Of a DNA stretch of 64,000 bases, positions 1 to 12,689 are shown in pieces. Every line of letters starts with the position of its first letter. Position 1 is the stretch's first letter. The notes beneath the pieces are model-generated. The model worked only from the letters and a program-made list of their open reading frames with translations. It had not been told where the DNA came from and searched no databases. The position numbers were made by a program, and so were the translations under genes. Where the stretch lies: positions 4,402,001 to 4,466,000 of the forward strand of contig OY992832.1 of assembly GCA_963921425.1 (NCBI GenBank), in the 5' to 3' direction. Origin of the DNA: Dryas octopetala (Eukaryota; Streptophyta; Magnoliopsida; Rosales; Rosaceae).

Positions 1-188
1 TTGCAGAGTGTATGTACTTCAATCCCCGCAGTAATTGATACAGGAAATACTGTCAAAAACATTTACCTTGCTGATTTAAGTGATATAAGCTTTGATCTCA
101 TCAGAACGGACAAGTTAATAATTCATACTACAAGTTGAGCACATTAGTTTATACTATGTAGCCTATACAATAGTCTACAAAGGACAGA

Positions 189-213
189 GAGAGAGGGAGA
201 GAGAGAGAGAGAA
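189..213. repeat. GA microsatellite in MAPK intron 3
   Basis: An imperfect (GA)n run inside the third intron of the MPK13-like gene. It is probably length-variable, with no functional signal seen. Confidence 0.8.
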
Positions 214-584
214 CTAAACAGAAGCAAGAAATTTCTGAATTGCAGTAAGCAAAAGCAATAAGTACAAATCAATGCTCAACGTGCCTGCATGTGTCTATGT
301 TTTATATCAACTTGCAAATACTGCACAAAGCTAATGGCTCAACGCATTACATAATAGCCTTTAGCACTTTTAAGGAACAACTCACATACACCATGGCCCT
401 GAGGTGGTCTTAACTCAACCATATCACATTTCTCTGTAATATTAACGCACACAGTACCCTACAAGCTTGATTGATTACCTCATTCAAAACACCTATAGGT
501 CTCCTGATTAAAAATGTAAAGAATATCAAACATAATTAAGCACTAAGCAGCAGCTACAAGAGGCAAGCAGCTGATTATGCTTAC

Positions 585-1771
585 CTGACAGTGATCATCT
601 GTCAAAGCCTGGCTGGAGTGTATTATCTGATTCAAGTCAGTATCCATTAATTCATATACAATGTAAACATCATCGAACTTTTCCCTATCTGGTGGCTTTA
701 TGATGTCCTTAACTTTGATCACCTGCAAGATAACAATCCAATTATTTCTTATTCGCAGCAAAACCAGTTAAGAGGCAAGTGTAACTATCCTCAACAACAA
801 CAAACTTTCTATTTTTTGTTATGTTATGAATAACATTGACCAGACATTTAAAAAAGCATGTATTCACTAGTGTGTAAAGAATCAAATTGTAGCATGCCAT
901 AATTGGGTATTTCCAAATTTTCCAAAGGAAGTAACATCAGAGGATATGTAATCGAATAGAAAAGGTTTTACATTATCATGATCCATATGGCACAGGAGCT
1001 TTATCTCTCGGAGCGTCCTCTTGGCATCGATCCTGTTGTCAAATGCATTCCCAATCTTCTTGATTGCAACCTCTTCTTTTGTCTCAGAGTTTGTTGCACA
1101 GCTGCCATATGGAAACATTAACCACCTCTACTCACATAGACTAAAAATCAAGATACACACTAGCACATATGCACCAAGAAATCTCTCAAATTTATCAAAT
1201 GAGTGAAGTGAGAATATCTGAAAGAGCTACCTATCTATCCCCACAAACAATTTGAACAGTTTGTGATATTTCATATTTGTATGAGCAAAAAGCCTCATCT
1301 ATATACGCCACTGTTAAATCATTGACATCACTATTTCCCAATTCAAATACTACACCCAAAAATCAAAAATTTAAATAATGGATCATTTGATTTTGAATCT
1401 CAGATTCCTCATTTGATAGGGCCCAAGAAAAATAAACAAGAACCCAATAAGCTAAAGCCTACCCAATTCAATTTGAAAAATGAACTTTTCAATTCTATGG
1501 TCAAAGTCCAACCTTGCTTTTATCAGAATCCTAACAGTAACAGATACAATTTCAAAGCAAAAAGCTCGGATTCTCTGAAACAAAAACATACACCAGAGAG
1601 AGAGAGATACCAAACGATGCCGTATGCACCACGACCGACGGGGTTTACAGGAGGGACATATTTGGCGGAGACTTCGAAGAGGTTACCCATAATGTTGTAC
1701 ATCACGTACTTGCCTCCGTACGTATGAAGACCCTTTTCTCTTATTCCTTTAGCTTCATTCTCATTCTCCAT
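585..1771 (-). CDS. MPK13: Group-B MAP kinase, MPK13-like (5' part only)
   Basis: Serine/threonine MAP kinase of the MPK4/MPK13 clade, which is activated by MAP kinase kinases. Only the first three coding exons lie in the window: 1611-1771, 972-1101 and 585-722. All have GT-AG junctions, and the 130-nt and 138-nt second and third exons match the MPK3 gene at the other end. The start at 1771 gives [14 protein letters not shown]. The glycine-rich loop GRGAYGIV ends exon 1, split in a Cys codon. Exon 2 carries the catalytic lysine in VAIKKI and ends in HMDHDN. Exon 3 has [11 protein letters not shown] and ends [21 protein letters not shown] looks more like MPK13 than MPK4 from memory. The HRD, TEY and C-terminal regions lie beyond position 1. 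The 584 bases before exon 3 are intron and carry a GA-rich microsatellite. Nothing seen suggests a broken gene. The kinase call is firm; the MPK13 assignment is less so. Confidence 0.93.
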
Positions 1772-1827
1772 CTCTGTCTTTTCTTTAAGTAAGCTTCTGA
1801 GTATTCTCACACTGACACAGAGAGAGA

Positions 1828-1837
1828 TATATATAAA
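1828..1837 (-). promoter_or_regulatory. Possible TATA box of the MPK13-like gene
   Basis: Read on the minus strand this is TTTATATATA, followed by CT-rich leader sequence, 57 bases before the ATG at 1771. The spacing would leave a leader of only 20-30 nt, so the true promoter may differ. Confidence 0.35.
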
Positions 1838-2069
1838 TTCCAAAAGCTGATGACCGCCTGAGTGGTAAAGGTTGTCGTTTGAACAAGGAAAGCTATGGTG
1901 GGGCCATTTGGCACTACAGCCTGACAGCCACAAACACTGCTTTCATGCTTTGCTTTGCTTTTTGTGTTCTTTTGGTTTGAACTTTCAACTTTGAAATTTG
2001 AATGTGGGAAAGCAAAGCAAATGTAGATTAATACAAGTCAGTCAGTCAGTGGTCAATTTTTCTTTGAGT

Positions 2070-2153
2070 TGGGCTGAGCTGGGCTTTGAGTTGGGCTGAG
2101 CTTGGGCTTTATAGTACTACAGAAAAAGTACTCACTGGGCTATGTCCTGGGCC
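2070..2153. promoter_or_regulatory. Cluster of six TGGGCY (site II) motifs
   Basis: TGGGCT or TGGGCC occurs at 2070, 2080, 2092, 2103, 2136 and 2148. The first four lie in a tandemly repeated segment of about 22 bp. Site II elements of this form are known in plant promoters of growth-related genes. The cluster lies about 300-380 bp upstream of the MPK13-like start, the nearest gene; its role there is inferred. Confidence 0.5.
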
Positions 2154-4199
2154 GGCCATGTCTCACACCTCTCTCATATTTTTTACATTTCTCTATCTGT
2201 AATAAAAAACAAAATCCTTGAGAAGACCTTATATCAAATTGGTTGGTTCAACATGCATGCATTTGATTGAATATTTGAGAAATCACTATCTTAGTTTTGC
2301 TTGGTGGGAAAGAAACTTAATTTTTTTTTTTTTTTTGGCCAAGATAATTTTCTTAACCATGAAGATACATATATCTGCATCTAGAAAAATGGATCCTAAT
2401 AAGCCTTGTAGTCTATGCCAGCACGTGGCAAAACACCAGTGATGATTGTACAAAATTAAGATTCTAAGAAGATGAGACTTATTATAATTCCTTTCCCATT
2501 AGATTAAGCTATTCATATATATCCTCAATCCTTGTATTTGTTGTCATATCCAATCCAATTAGACTCAGGTTAATTTCAATGTGTCAAGTGCAGTGTTTGA
2601 GGAAGATTTGGTCTCTCAGATTAATTGACTTGTAGGAAAATCCATGCAGTTGAAATATTTGCTGCCGTTATTTAGACGACCAAGACTTCTTCTTCTTCTG
2701 ATACTCATCTTTCTACTGCACGCAGTCCATCAAAATCTTAAAAGATCTATGAAAATTGTCAGAAATCCATGTTTCTTCTTTTCCTTTTTGGACAAGCAAC
2801 TTATATATCTTCAAATGGAACTCTCTTTTTTTGGACTGATCCAATAGGACATAGGGGGTACTAATTTTCAATATTTTATAAATGAACATATAAAAAATAA
2901 TAAGAAAATACTTAATCGTGATTAATATATACGTGTAAGAAGTTTGTTATATACAACGAATGTAGGTAAATTTTTATTTTGTTACACTCTAATGTATGAT
3001 GTGGCCATGGTTCATCCCATGACATAACAGACATGTAATAATCGATTTTTTTAATTTTCTTGGAAGAAGAATTGATGAAAAGGACAAGAAGCTTGGATTT
3101 GCTAATCATGCTACCTAAAACTATAAATATTTATAATAAATAAATAAGATAGAGTCCATCATGTCGAAGCTTCTATATATTCCGGCACGTGAGAAATTGC
3201 AGCCAAAGGCCATACGTGGCTGGAATCTGGTCAATTTATTAGAAACAGGTTCATGCAAGAAGAGAATGACTTTTCGGCCACTGAAGCATAGAAGAGGATG
3301 ACTCTTCAGAATAAATTAAAGGCTTAAATCCCAACTGCCCAATTGAGAATGATTTTTTTATTATACAAGCAATAATAGAAATGTTTTTTATATATATGGT
3401 ACTAATAAGATAATCAAAGCAAATCAAGAAAGTGCTAATAAAATTTACTAGACAATAACAATGCCTTATATGTTATCATGTCCTTTTACCTTTTGTCTTT
3501 TTTCCTTTTTTCATCAAAGATTAATAGATTATAAAGGAATATAAGTCAAAATTTAAAGTTTGATAGGTCGAAGAGAAAAATTTATATGAGATAAACTTAA
3601 TGGGTTCACTATGCAAAATTTACAAAACAATAGTAAATCTTACATGGTCTAATAGAATGATCGACCAATCATATTTGTAATCTGTCTTACCTTAGTTTTT
3701 TTCTTGATTAGAGAGGGTACACCACTATAAGCTAAAAATTAGAGATGAATGGCACACCACTATATAGTGAACGTTATCTTTTTCCACATGCAATAATTGC
3801 AATTGCCCAAATATATACTCAAAAGTAAATAAATAAAATCTTTAACATGATATGCTGATTATTCTCCTTTTGAATGAACCCAATTTTGTGGCTAAGCAGT
3901 AGGAAACAAATTATTCATACAATTTGATTTGTACATATATAGTGGGAAGTGTGAACATGGAGACATTTTTTCAAGATGCATGGTGGAACTGTAGGCTGCT
4001 ATAAATCATCAGCTTTGCCAACTCAAACAAAAAAGATCCATAGAAGTGGGTGGGCCAAAATGATACTTATGTTAGTCAGTTTATAGCACATCAAAAGAAG
4101 CATTGACTCGACAAGGAAAGGAATGGAATTGAATCTCTCAGCAGAATTTGAATTTTTTTTATTTTATAGAAAGCTGAGAAAGTGACCACCAAAATAGTC

Positions 4200-4247
4200 T
4201 AGAAATCTTTTTTTTTTCTTTGGGATAAGACCAAAATAGAAATCTTT
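4200..4247. repeat. Micro-insertion between 11-bp direct repeats
   Basis: TAGAAATCTTT occurs at 4200-4210 and again at 4237-4247. Between them are 26 bp beginning with an oligo-T run and ending GACCAAAA. It is one of a set of similar small insertions in this window. Confidence 0.55.
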
Positions 4248-5309
4248 GATGAGTATAGAACAAGCCCACCATTGGATTTTTTTTCCCAATCAAATTATTT
4301 TTGTATCGAATTCAAATAATAACAGTCAGCTCATCACATAGCAATAAATCTATTTATTTTGTTTTTTTTAGTAAAGGCCTATTTATCATTTTTAGCACCG
4401 CTGCCACCGCATCAACCACAAATTCTACTAATTTTTTTAATTAGAACCCAAACCAAAGCGATAAGCCGAGGATTCCAAAGAACTTTTTGTTTGTATTGAC
4501 CTTGTTGGGTACTTGGGTTCAATTTATAAACCAACACAAAACCTCTTGTAGTCTTACTTGTTTGTGATCTATGAAGAGACCAAAATTATACCAATGGTTT
4601 TGTTAATTTTTTACTAATAATCATCTTCAAAGCTCAGACCCACCTGACTCACTATCACACCTTATCTTAACACGCGCAAAAGCAAAACGCCCCATGAAAA
4701 TTGAGAATTGAAATCAAGGAAAAAAAATATTGGTTAAATTTAACAGACAAAGTACCAACTACCAACTAGTCAAAAGGACTACGGTAACAGAGGGATCCAA
4801 CAATGAAATGATTGGTTTAACTGTTAAAGCAAGAACATTACTTTGCCTCTTCAACTGAAATCAACATGAAATCAATGCCCAGATATTCAATCAAAGCATC
4901 CTCATCCTCCAGATATACCAGCATACCATACCATACAATACAAATCTGCCTTCAAAATTGCATGAAATTATCGAACAAAATGAAGATGCATAGAAATCAT
5001 AGTAAGCCCAAGCTGAAAACCACTAGCTACTTGAATCTCTGTTATATTAAACAAAACCCAGATGGAATTACATAAGTAAAATTTTAAAAAATAAATAAAT
5101 AATTACTTCTGCAACTAAACAGCCTACAGGGACACCCATGGCTCTACCCAATTCACCAAATTCAACTCTTTGAAACCCAAACTCAACCCCCCCTCACATC
5201 CCAAAAACTTGAAGACCAAATAAATTAAATAATGAACAAAATTACTATTTACATATACAACACCATCAACGAGTTCCTTCAAAGAACCTCAATTCAGCAA
5301 ATGGAGGAG

Positions 5310-5543
5310 TCAGGAACAGTCAGATTGAGCATCTGAGCAGTACCCACTAGGGGTTTCGGCTGGGGTTTGGGAGTTGGAGCTCAGGAAGCTTCCGTTTTGC
5401 TTGGGTTTACGAGCAATCCCACCCACCATTAAACCCAGTGATCTGACCAAGCCCTTGAAAATCTTGATCTTGATCTGTCCTCTCTTGGGTGAAGGGAGGC
5501 TTTGTTTTGAGTAAAGCTTGGATTTGAGTTCTGGGGTTTCCAT
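5310..5543 (-). CDS. 77-aa protein of unknown function, paralogue of the gene at 12690
   Basis: Single-exon gene; I do not recognise a named family. The first ATG of the frame is at 5543, and the open frame upstream of it has no ATG. Residues 19-40 form a basic segment (PKRGQIKIKIF, then GLVRSLGLMV) that may be an amphipathic helix. The rest is Ser/Pro-rich and ends YCSDAQSDCS. The 78-aa gene at 12690 has the same layout: PKRG, IK, IF, LV and MV in register, and a Y-x-S-D-x-x-S-D-x-S tail. No signal peptide or membrane segment is clear; the basic patch could allow nuclear or nucleic-acid contact, which is speculation. A TATA box at 5775-5784 and a purine/pyrimidine-rich leader lie upstream. 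The existence of a similar protein with its own TATA box makes a real gene very likely. Confidence 0.85.
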   Translation of the reverse strand: METPELKSKLYSKQSLPSPKRGQIKIKIFKGLVRSLGLMVGGIARKPKQNGSFLSSNSQTPAETPSGYCSDAQSDCS

Positions 5544-5774
5544 TTCTTGGAGTTGGGTATGGAGGATTTTGAAGCTAAAGAGAGTATGAGCTTGGAACAA
5601 AGCGAATCAGAGAGAGTGGGAAGCAGAGGAAAGCAGAGGAAAACAGAGCATCAAGCTGTAATCTTTCTCTCTCTCTTGGGAAAGAGATTTGAGAGAGAAA
5701 GAGAAGTGCTTTGATGGAAAAGAAAGAATGCGAGAGTGAGGAATTGGGTGTGGTGGATGAAAATCGATAAGGCC

Positions 5775-5784
5775 TATTTTTATA
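5775..5784 (-). promoter_or_regulatory. TATA box of the 77-aa gene
   Basis: The minus strand reads TATAAAAATAGGCC, about 235 bp before the ATG. The paralogous gene also has a TATA box next to an AGGCC sequence (AGGCCTATAAATA). Confidence 0.6.
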
Positions 5785-8422
5785 CACATTTGAGCAGGGA
5801 GCTAGGGAGTGACTTGCAGTTCAAGAATTGAACAGTAGTACATAAGGGTATTTTTGTCCTAGCAACTCGAGTCTCGACTCTCGAGTGTGTATAGGTACAC
5901 CAAGGCACCAAGCATATTCGATCGAATCATGTAAATAAAGCTCAAAGTGGTAGCAGATAAGAATAAGAGAAATGTACTCTCGTTGCTTATCAAAAAAAAT
6001 TATACAATAATGTTAGTGTTATATCATGATCTCGCATATTGTGAACCCGGATAATTGGTGAGGTTAATTTTAGTTTGAATAGAATAATCTAAGGTGCACT
6101 ATGAAATATATCGAATATCTTGTATTCTTGTGGTACATCTTGAGACATTGAGGGTGGATTTTGAGGCATTTCAAAGTGTATAATTAGCCCAAATAATAAG
6201 GGTTGAGAAATGAATCAAGATTATTATAAATCAAGGATTCAATCCTTAATTTGGGCATATAAATAAATATTTTTTTTATCATACCGTTTGATTTTTTATG
6301 TTATTAAAAATTGTTAATTTAAATTATTGAATAATTGAATTTTATTTGAATGTGCAGCGGAATTAATAATCTAATAACTTAAAATGTTAAACTATGTTCA
6401 TGAAATAATGTATGTAGGGTGACCTTCATGGAACATACATACAAGTAAGTGTCCATGTTGCATCAATATTCCTGCAATAGAGCACTAGAGCTTGTAATAT
6501 TACCAAGTGTAAGGAGAGATATTGTTAATAATTTATCAGAAACAAATATAAAATAAAAAAGCTATCCCCCTTTTCTAACCTTGTTTCCCTTTGTTGCCCG
6601 TGTCTCAATGAATATCATTTTAAATTTTAAAAATGTAATGAATTAGACACGCACAAATTTGCATTCAATGGCAATAGCTATAATAATTTAACATGTGCAT
6701 TTCTTTTATCCATGGAAAAAAAAAACATCTGCATATTAGTGGTGATTATTATTAATTTTTTTGATTAAGATTATTCTTGATATTAAGAAAATGTTTTTAT
6801 ATGTATATAAATCTTGAGCCATCAATTAATGCTGAAATAAGAGACTATCATGTTATAAAAAAAAATATATAAAAAAAAACTGCCAATTATTAGAGTTAAT
6901 GTAATGTCAATTTATAAAGGGAGAATAAGATTTTGAAATACCTGTCTGATGTGTACCATCAAATCATCAATGACCATGCAATAAATGTAATTGCTGGGTT
7001 GTTCTAAAATGATAAATAAATAAAATGGATAACAATAAGTGCATTAATTTCTCAATTAAAAGGAAAAGGACCACTGTGTACGTTGTATGTATTTAAATGA
7101 GTTCGTTGTTGGGGTTTTTTTGTAGCTTGCACGAAGACCACTATGTCATAAATTACTCGGATATTAATGAGGTATGCAGGACTCATTAATTCACCCATGA
7201 AGGGGGAAAACTTATTCATGGGTGGTAATCGGGTCGTGCTTGTGTGACATGTTAATTAATTAGTTTGCGTCATTTTGATATTTTTGGAGTATTAATATCT
7301 TCTTTTATTATTGAATAATTATTGTCCATGGGATTTGCACTCAAAGTCTTCATCCATAAATAGAAGATTAGGTGTTCAAGAGTCAAGACCAAATTGTCAT
7401 TAACAGTATTAATCCAACTTGTTTTGATTGACCTTATAAACAACTTGATATTGGCTCGACCTATTTATTAATATCTCATATTTGATTGGATGGCGCTACA
7501 TTTTTTTAAATAATACACTTAAAGAATATAATTGTTTTATTTATAAATTAAGTAAACTCATCAGTCATAAATTAATTCCTCAAAATAAAAACTCTTCCCA
7601 TACAAATGCTAGCAAAACCAAGAATAAAGTTTTTATAAAGATTTGTGAAAAGTGAGTCAAAAATGAAAAAATTGACATTTTCTTCATGTAAAATCAACTA
7701 AAAATGTTTGTTGCGCTAAAATTTGATTATTATTGTTTGATATAACTTGATTTGTTTATTATTTATGTTAGCAAGTAGTGCTAAATTCAATTTTGTATCA
7801 AGTGATAGTGAATCTAAAGTCCTGTTTTGGCAATGCTTTTAGAACTGCCAAAAGTATTATTATATTAGTAAAAACACTTTTTGTTGCATTTGACAAAAAT
7901 AAATAAAATAATTTATGCATTACAAAAACATTTTAAAGTAGTTATGAGTAAAAATACTTCCATTAAAAGCGCTACGAAATATAAGCAGTTTCTAAAAAAT
8001 AATGTAAAACGGACGTAAATTTGTTAACTTTGTGTCAATTTAGAGTTGTGCTCTTGTGCCAAGATCAAGAATTAACATTCTTACACATTCATAAATCATG
8101 ACACATTCGAGGGATGAGGAAAGTTGTATGTTGACTATGGCAAATGTTCTGGAAACTCTTAACTAAATTGGTTTTAATTCTTTAACCCTGTTTTAATTTA
8201 AAATAACTAATTGGTTAACTATCTCACTCCATTGTGGGTTGGCCCGGTTGGGAACTTGGGAGTGATATTCTCCTTTTGGCTGTTAAAGACAATTATGAAT
8301 TTATGATGATTACATGCATTTTCCAATCTCAGTCATTGTTGATACAGATGAATCGAACGGATAGCTGAGAATTGTATTGTCACTAGCATTTCCCTTCTTA
8401 AGAGTAAAATCCTTTCTTTTCC

Positions 8423-8455
<33 letters not shown>

Positions 8456-9462
8456 GTGTGTCAAGTGTCAAACGTCTAAAAAATATATTGGAAACCAAAC
8501 GTGTGGGCCTCCAAAATATGAAACGCGCTGTGGAAGTTTTGGGTCATTATTATTACTTTATTAATTTTGTTTGGGGTTGGACAAAGGAAGTGAGGGCAGT
8601 CTCTTGCAAATTGCAATTTTGACTTTCTTTATTTTCTTTTTATTCTGTTTATGAAAATAATTATCTCTACTCTAGGCTCAAACTTATACAGTTATACTTC
8701 ACAAACTTGCCATAAAGAAAAAAAAGAAAAAAAAAAAAGCATTTTAAACCAGTACTGTAGCAATTTTATTGGCCGGCCATAACATTTATTAATTAAAAAG
8801 CGCGTGGGGACCTTTAAAAATATATGCATGTCATACAATGAAACCAAATACTACGTTGGCATATTTTATGGCATGGCACCTTAATTGTGGTTATAAATAT
8901 ATATATATATAAAGAGAAAAATTTCACAGTCATAGATTTCAATTCGGAATATGAAGATTTTATTAGAATTTTTTTCTTTTACATGTAGATTGTACATTAA
9001 ATACGCGTTTTCCTTGTGCCTTCTTTCACTCCAAAAAGAAAGAGTAAGTGTATAGGTTTTGTATGTATATATAAAATTTGTGAGATCGATATCGATATTT
9101 ATTATATATACTACAAACGTGTGAATTGATCTAGCTAGAATGAGTGCCTTTAATTAATACTTGGTTTCCATCTCAATACTGACTTATTAATAACAAAATG
9201 AAATCTAAACCAAGAAAGATTCAGTGTAGAATTGAAAGATCCAAATTAATGGTGACTGAAGAAAATTTTATTGATATATTGGGATATTTGTAATTAATAG
9301 GTCAGTATGATGACATAGCTAGCTCACACTTTTGCTTGACATATATAGGCAAATGATTTCCGATTTGGCTAATTTTTTGCAAGGATGATCTATCTATAGA
9401 GATGTAAAAATTGAACGATTCGGATCGACACAAAACGACTCGTGTGGACCCCAACAAAGTTA

Positions 9463-9492
9463 TACCTCAACATAAATAAGTTGAGGTATACC
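9463..9492. repeat. Short perfect hairpin
   Basis: TATACCTCAAC is followed after about eight bases by its exact complement GTTGAGGTATA. It lies just downstream of a segment resembling the right part of the 10.4-kb element and may be part of that repeat. Confidence 0.6.
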
Positions 9493-9632
9493 TCAACAGA
9501 AGGAGCCTGTATATATATATATCAACGATAATCTATCAACAAAAATGTAAAAAAAAAAAATATATATATATATATGCAATAATGCATTGCCCAAAACAGT
9601 ATATGCTGATCTCTAATTGGCCGCCCACAAAA

Positions 9633-9675
9633 CTTTTATATTTGGCTTTTTTTTGTTAACAGCTTTTATATTAGG
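9633..9675. repeat. Micro-insertion between 13-bp direct repeats
   Basis: CTTTTATATTTGG (9633-9645) and CTTTTATATTAGG (9663-9675) differ at one base and flank 17 bp starting with an oligo-T run and ending GTTAACAG. Confidence 0.5.
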
Positions 9676-10419
9676 TTAATCCAGTTTCATATTAAAGAAG
9701 ATAAACATAAGTCATAACCGACCAAAGAAAAACTAAAAGCCAAAATTATAGAAGTGCACCTTTGTCAACCTGCAGCCACTGTCACAAACGCCCACCAGCA
9801 AAGTTGACTCAAACCCACATGATGCAATAGTGTCGTTAAAGAATTTACATCATCTGAGGATGAGGGTGTCACATTTTGATAGTTAAATCTTAACAAAAAA
9901 TTATTTTTTTGAGAGGGTTTTAGGGTGCATACAACACACTTGAATTCTAGTTTTTAAATGTCACCTAATGAATTAACGCAAAAAAGACGTTGTATATACT
10001 CATTACACTTAAACATTTATCCACTTAAGAAATATGAATTGAATTAACCGGTTGACATATATGATATATCTATTTAAACTTAAAATGTATATATAGGTAC
10101 CTCATGGAATTACAAGTCAGCGAACACGGTTTGGGATGTAAATTAATTAGCTCATTAATTGTTTTTGCAGAATCAAACAATAATATGGATAAGAACAACT
10201 GGACAAGCACTTTCTATAGATAGATAATCAAATCAGAGAAACAGAGAGAGAGAGAGAACTAGGTTAATGGAAGGTGACAATTTTATTAATTAAGTGTCAA
10301 TTTGAAGAGGGGCCCATATAAGATTATGGCAATGCAAGCAAAATAAGTCCATATCAAACTTAAATGGTGATTTTTCGGATAACGAAGAAACTATACAATA
10401 AACTCTTTTGGCAGGTAGA

Positions 10420-10840
10420 TATTTTTAAATGACAGTACTTGGGTCATCCTTGGGGTATCTTAAAGTCACCCTTTTATAAATTCCGATTTCAGCAAAGTCA
10501 ATGTATGATCGAAATTGATCAATTTTTAGATAATTTATTAAAGATCATCTCTGTAAAAAATTAAATTAATCAGAAATCATTTGATTATATAACTGTTATC
10601 AATTAAGTAGAAAAAATCGATGATTTCCAATTAAAGAGTGATTTTTTGACCAAACCGTTGATTTATCTATTTAATCGACAATAGTTATATAATTAAAATA
10701 TTTTTGATTGAGTTGATTTTTTGCAGAGATGATCTATAGTAGGTGATTTAAAATGTGAACGGTTCTGATTATGTATCGATATTATCGAAATTGAAATTTT
10801 GGAGGGTGGGGTGACCCAAGTACTGTCCATTTATAAATAT
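10420..10840. mobile_element. Non-autonomous inverted-repeat element, about 0.42 kb
   Basis: The left end reads ACAGTACTTGGGTCATCC and the right end is its near-complement, GGGTGACCCAAGTACTGT. Similarity continues outward through TATTTTTAAAT / ATTTATAAATA. The inside is AT-rich and non-coding. A core containing TTGATTTTTTGCAGAGATGA recurs in diverged form near 9380, 36440 and 53430, so this is a dispersed family. The target duplication is unclear, so I do not assign a superfamily. Confidence 0.65.
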
Positions 10841-12448
10841 GTACAATTACTAGCAAACTTGTAACTTGATATTATCACAGTTTGGATTGGTTACTCTACG
10901 CGGCAGTGTATCGGTTACATTAAAAAAATTCTCGAGTAATGGGTGGTTTTGAAATTCTACTATACAAAACAGGGGGCTTTGATTTCGGTTTTGATAGGGA
11001 TGTATGAAGCAAGAACAAAGGGGGGCTTTGCAGCAGATTTGCTTCTCTCTAATTGTGCTTTGTACGTAGTTCTCTCTCTTTGAGCTTGCCTTTTTGTTTT
11101 GTGCTGCTTCCGAATATACTTTTCTTTACTAAGAAGGAACAAGAGCAAAGTATGGACATGCAGACTATATTCCGTTTATATTATAGTACTTTTGAGTCCA
11201 ACAATTGGGTCATTTGCACATGATCATATGCTTTGGTTGTCTTTGCTCAATTGTTGTTGGGGGACCCAAACCCCAATGTGGTAGTGGTGATGGCAGTATT
11301 CAAATGTTGGGGCCTTTTGGAACCATCACCACGTCATATATATATGACTCATGATTATGACGGGATGATCCCTACGTACTACTACGTAATGCTAGAGGAT
11401 TACTAAAATTAATTTTGATTTAGTCGGTGGATGTGGATTGCAGTACAACTGAACTGGGTCCAATGGCTCTATGAGAAAGAAAAAAGACCCTTGGGCCTTG
11501 GCCATTAGGTGCTGGCTGGCGGCTGCAAAATCTCAGCAGAGAGTGATACTGTGACCCACTCATATTTAACCAACAAATTTTTTAATGCTAGTATTGTGGA
11601 ATGTGGGAGCCACAAAGTGCAGACTATGGCTGTATGGCATATTGGCATTGCAAAGGAGTAGGCAGCCAGTGAATACTAGGCGATTTCTTGGAAGCTTCAA
11701 CTGTGCCCCAATTGTCAAAACATGTGCTATGCTTGTGTGCTCTATGGGGATTGGATGAGGGAAAATTGGAATTCATGAACAAAAAGAAATGAGGGAGAGA
11801 GATTAGAGCAGTTATGGGAGAGAGATTAAAATTTCAGGTTGAGTAGAGGGGGGGTACTATGGCAATGAGGTAAGCAGTGAGCTAATTAATATGGGATTTA
11901 AGCTAGTAATCCAATTCCTGAGAAAAAAGTGACACAGCTGTGAGTATATAAAACTTGCAATGCAAGAAATAGAAGCGTTCTTATCCCCCCACATCAAAAT
12001 GTACCAAATTGACACTCCAGGCCCAGAGCAACATCACTCAACAATAAGGTCATAAAGGTCACTCCATGAGTCCATGTAAAACAAAGGCTCAACTCCAAAC
12101 TTCTGTTTGAGGAGTTTGTGTATGCGGGCAGCTTATACAACCACTACCTCCCACATGCACGTGACAATCGTGATATAATAACGAACATATATGCATAAAG
12201 AAAATACTTAACTTCTTACATATATGGAGCCATTTTTCATTACAAGCTCATTCCAACTTGACTTGTTATGTTAGCTTTTTTCAATAATTAACTCTAATTT
12301 ATAAGTCAACACATGTCAAACTGTAATTGGTTTGTAAGAAATAATTACTCTTTATAATTTGAGAATATCATGTATAATCAGCATATACAATAATTTTTTT
12401 TTTTCACTTCTATAATTTGGGATGGTTATTTTCCCTTTGTTTTAGGCC

Positions 12449-12456
12449 TATAAATA
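12449..12456 (+). promoter_or_regulatory. TATA box of the 78-aa gene
   Basis: TATAAATA within AGGCCTATAAATACACC, 241 bp before the ATG at 12690. The leader is C/T-rich and includes a CT microsatellite. Confidence 0.7.
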
Positions 12457-12608
12457 CACCCTCTTTTTCCCTTTGTCTCCATCCCTCCCCAATTCTTTAC
12501 TTGCCTAGTTGCCTTTTCTTTTGTGACCCAAACTCTGTGAGAGGCAGAGACTCTGCTTCTTCTCTATTCCTCCATATCAAATCCTTGTTCACCACCCTCA
12601 CATATTAT

Positions 12609-12629
12609 CTCTCTCTCTCTCTCTCTCTC
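12609..12629. repeat. CT microsatellite in the leader of the 78-aa gene
   Basis: An uninterrupted (CT)n run of about 21 bp between the TATA box and the start codon, so probably transcribed. CT-rich leaders are common in plant genes. Confidence 0.8.
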
Positions 12630-12689
12630 AAATTCCCAAACTCTGCTTGCTCTCTGCCTTCCTTCTCACATCTCACTCACCCCACAGTG

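Larger units (their letters stand above)
1772..5309. other. Intergenic: MAPK promoter side and 3' flank of the 77-aa gene
   Basis: AT-rich DNA without a recognisable gene. It holds the TGGGCY cluster (2070-2153), a T-run followed by GGCCAAG near 2320, and the micro-insertion at 4200-4247. The end nearest 5309 should include the 3' untranslated region of the minus-strand 77-aa gene. The short open frames here have no family features. Confidence 0.6.
5786..12448. other. Intergenic, 6.7 kb, repeat remnants only
   Basis: Long AT-rich spacer between the two divergently transcribed small genes. I see oligo-A/T runs, a hairpin at 9463-9492, a micro-insertion at 9633-9675, and an inverted-repeat element at 10420-10840 with a related segment near 9380. 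There is no coding signal. Sequence nearest 12448 should contain promoter elements of the 78-aa gene. Confidence 0.6.

Noticed and set aside
1848-1888. tRNA-like CCGCCTGAGTGGTAAAGG followed by GTTTGAAC
   Set aside because: Spacing and pairing do not make a tRNA cloverleaf. It could be a worn SINE fragment, but the evidence is too thin.
5544-5600. N-terminal extension of the 77-aa protein
   Set aside because: The open frame continues upstream but contains no ATG, and the related 78-aa protein starts at the matching place.
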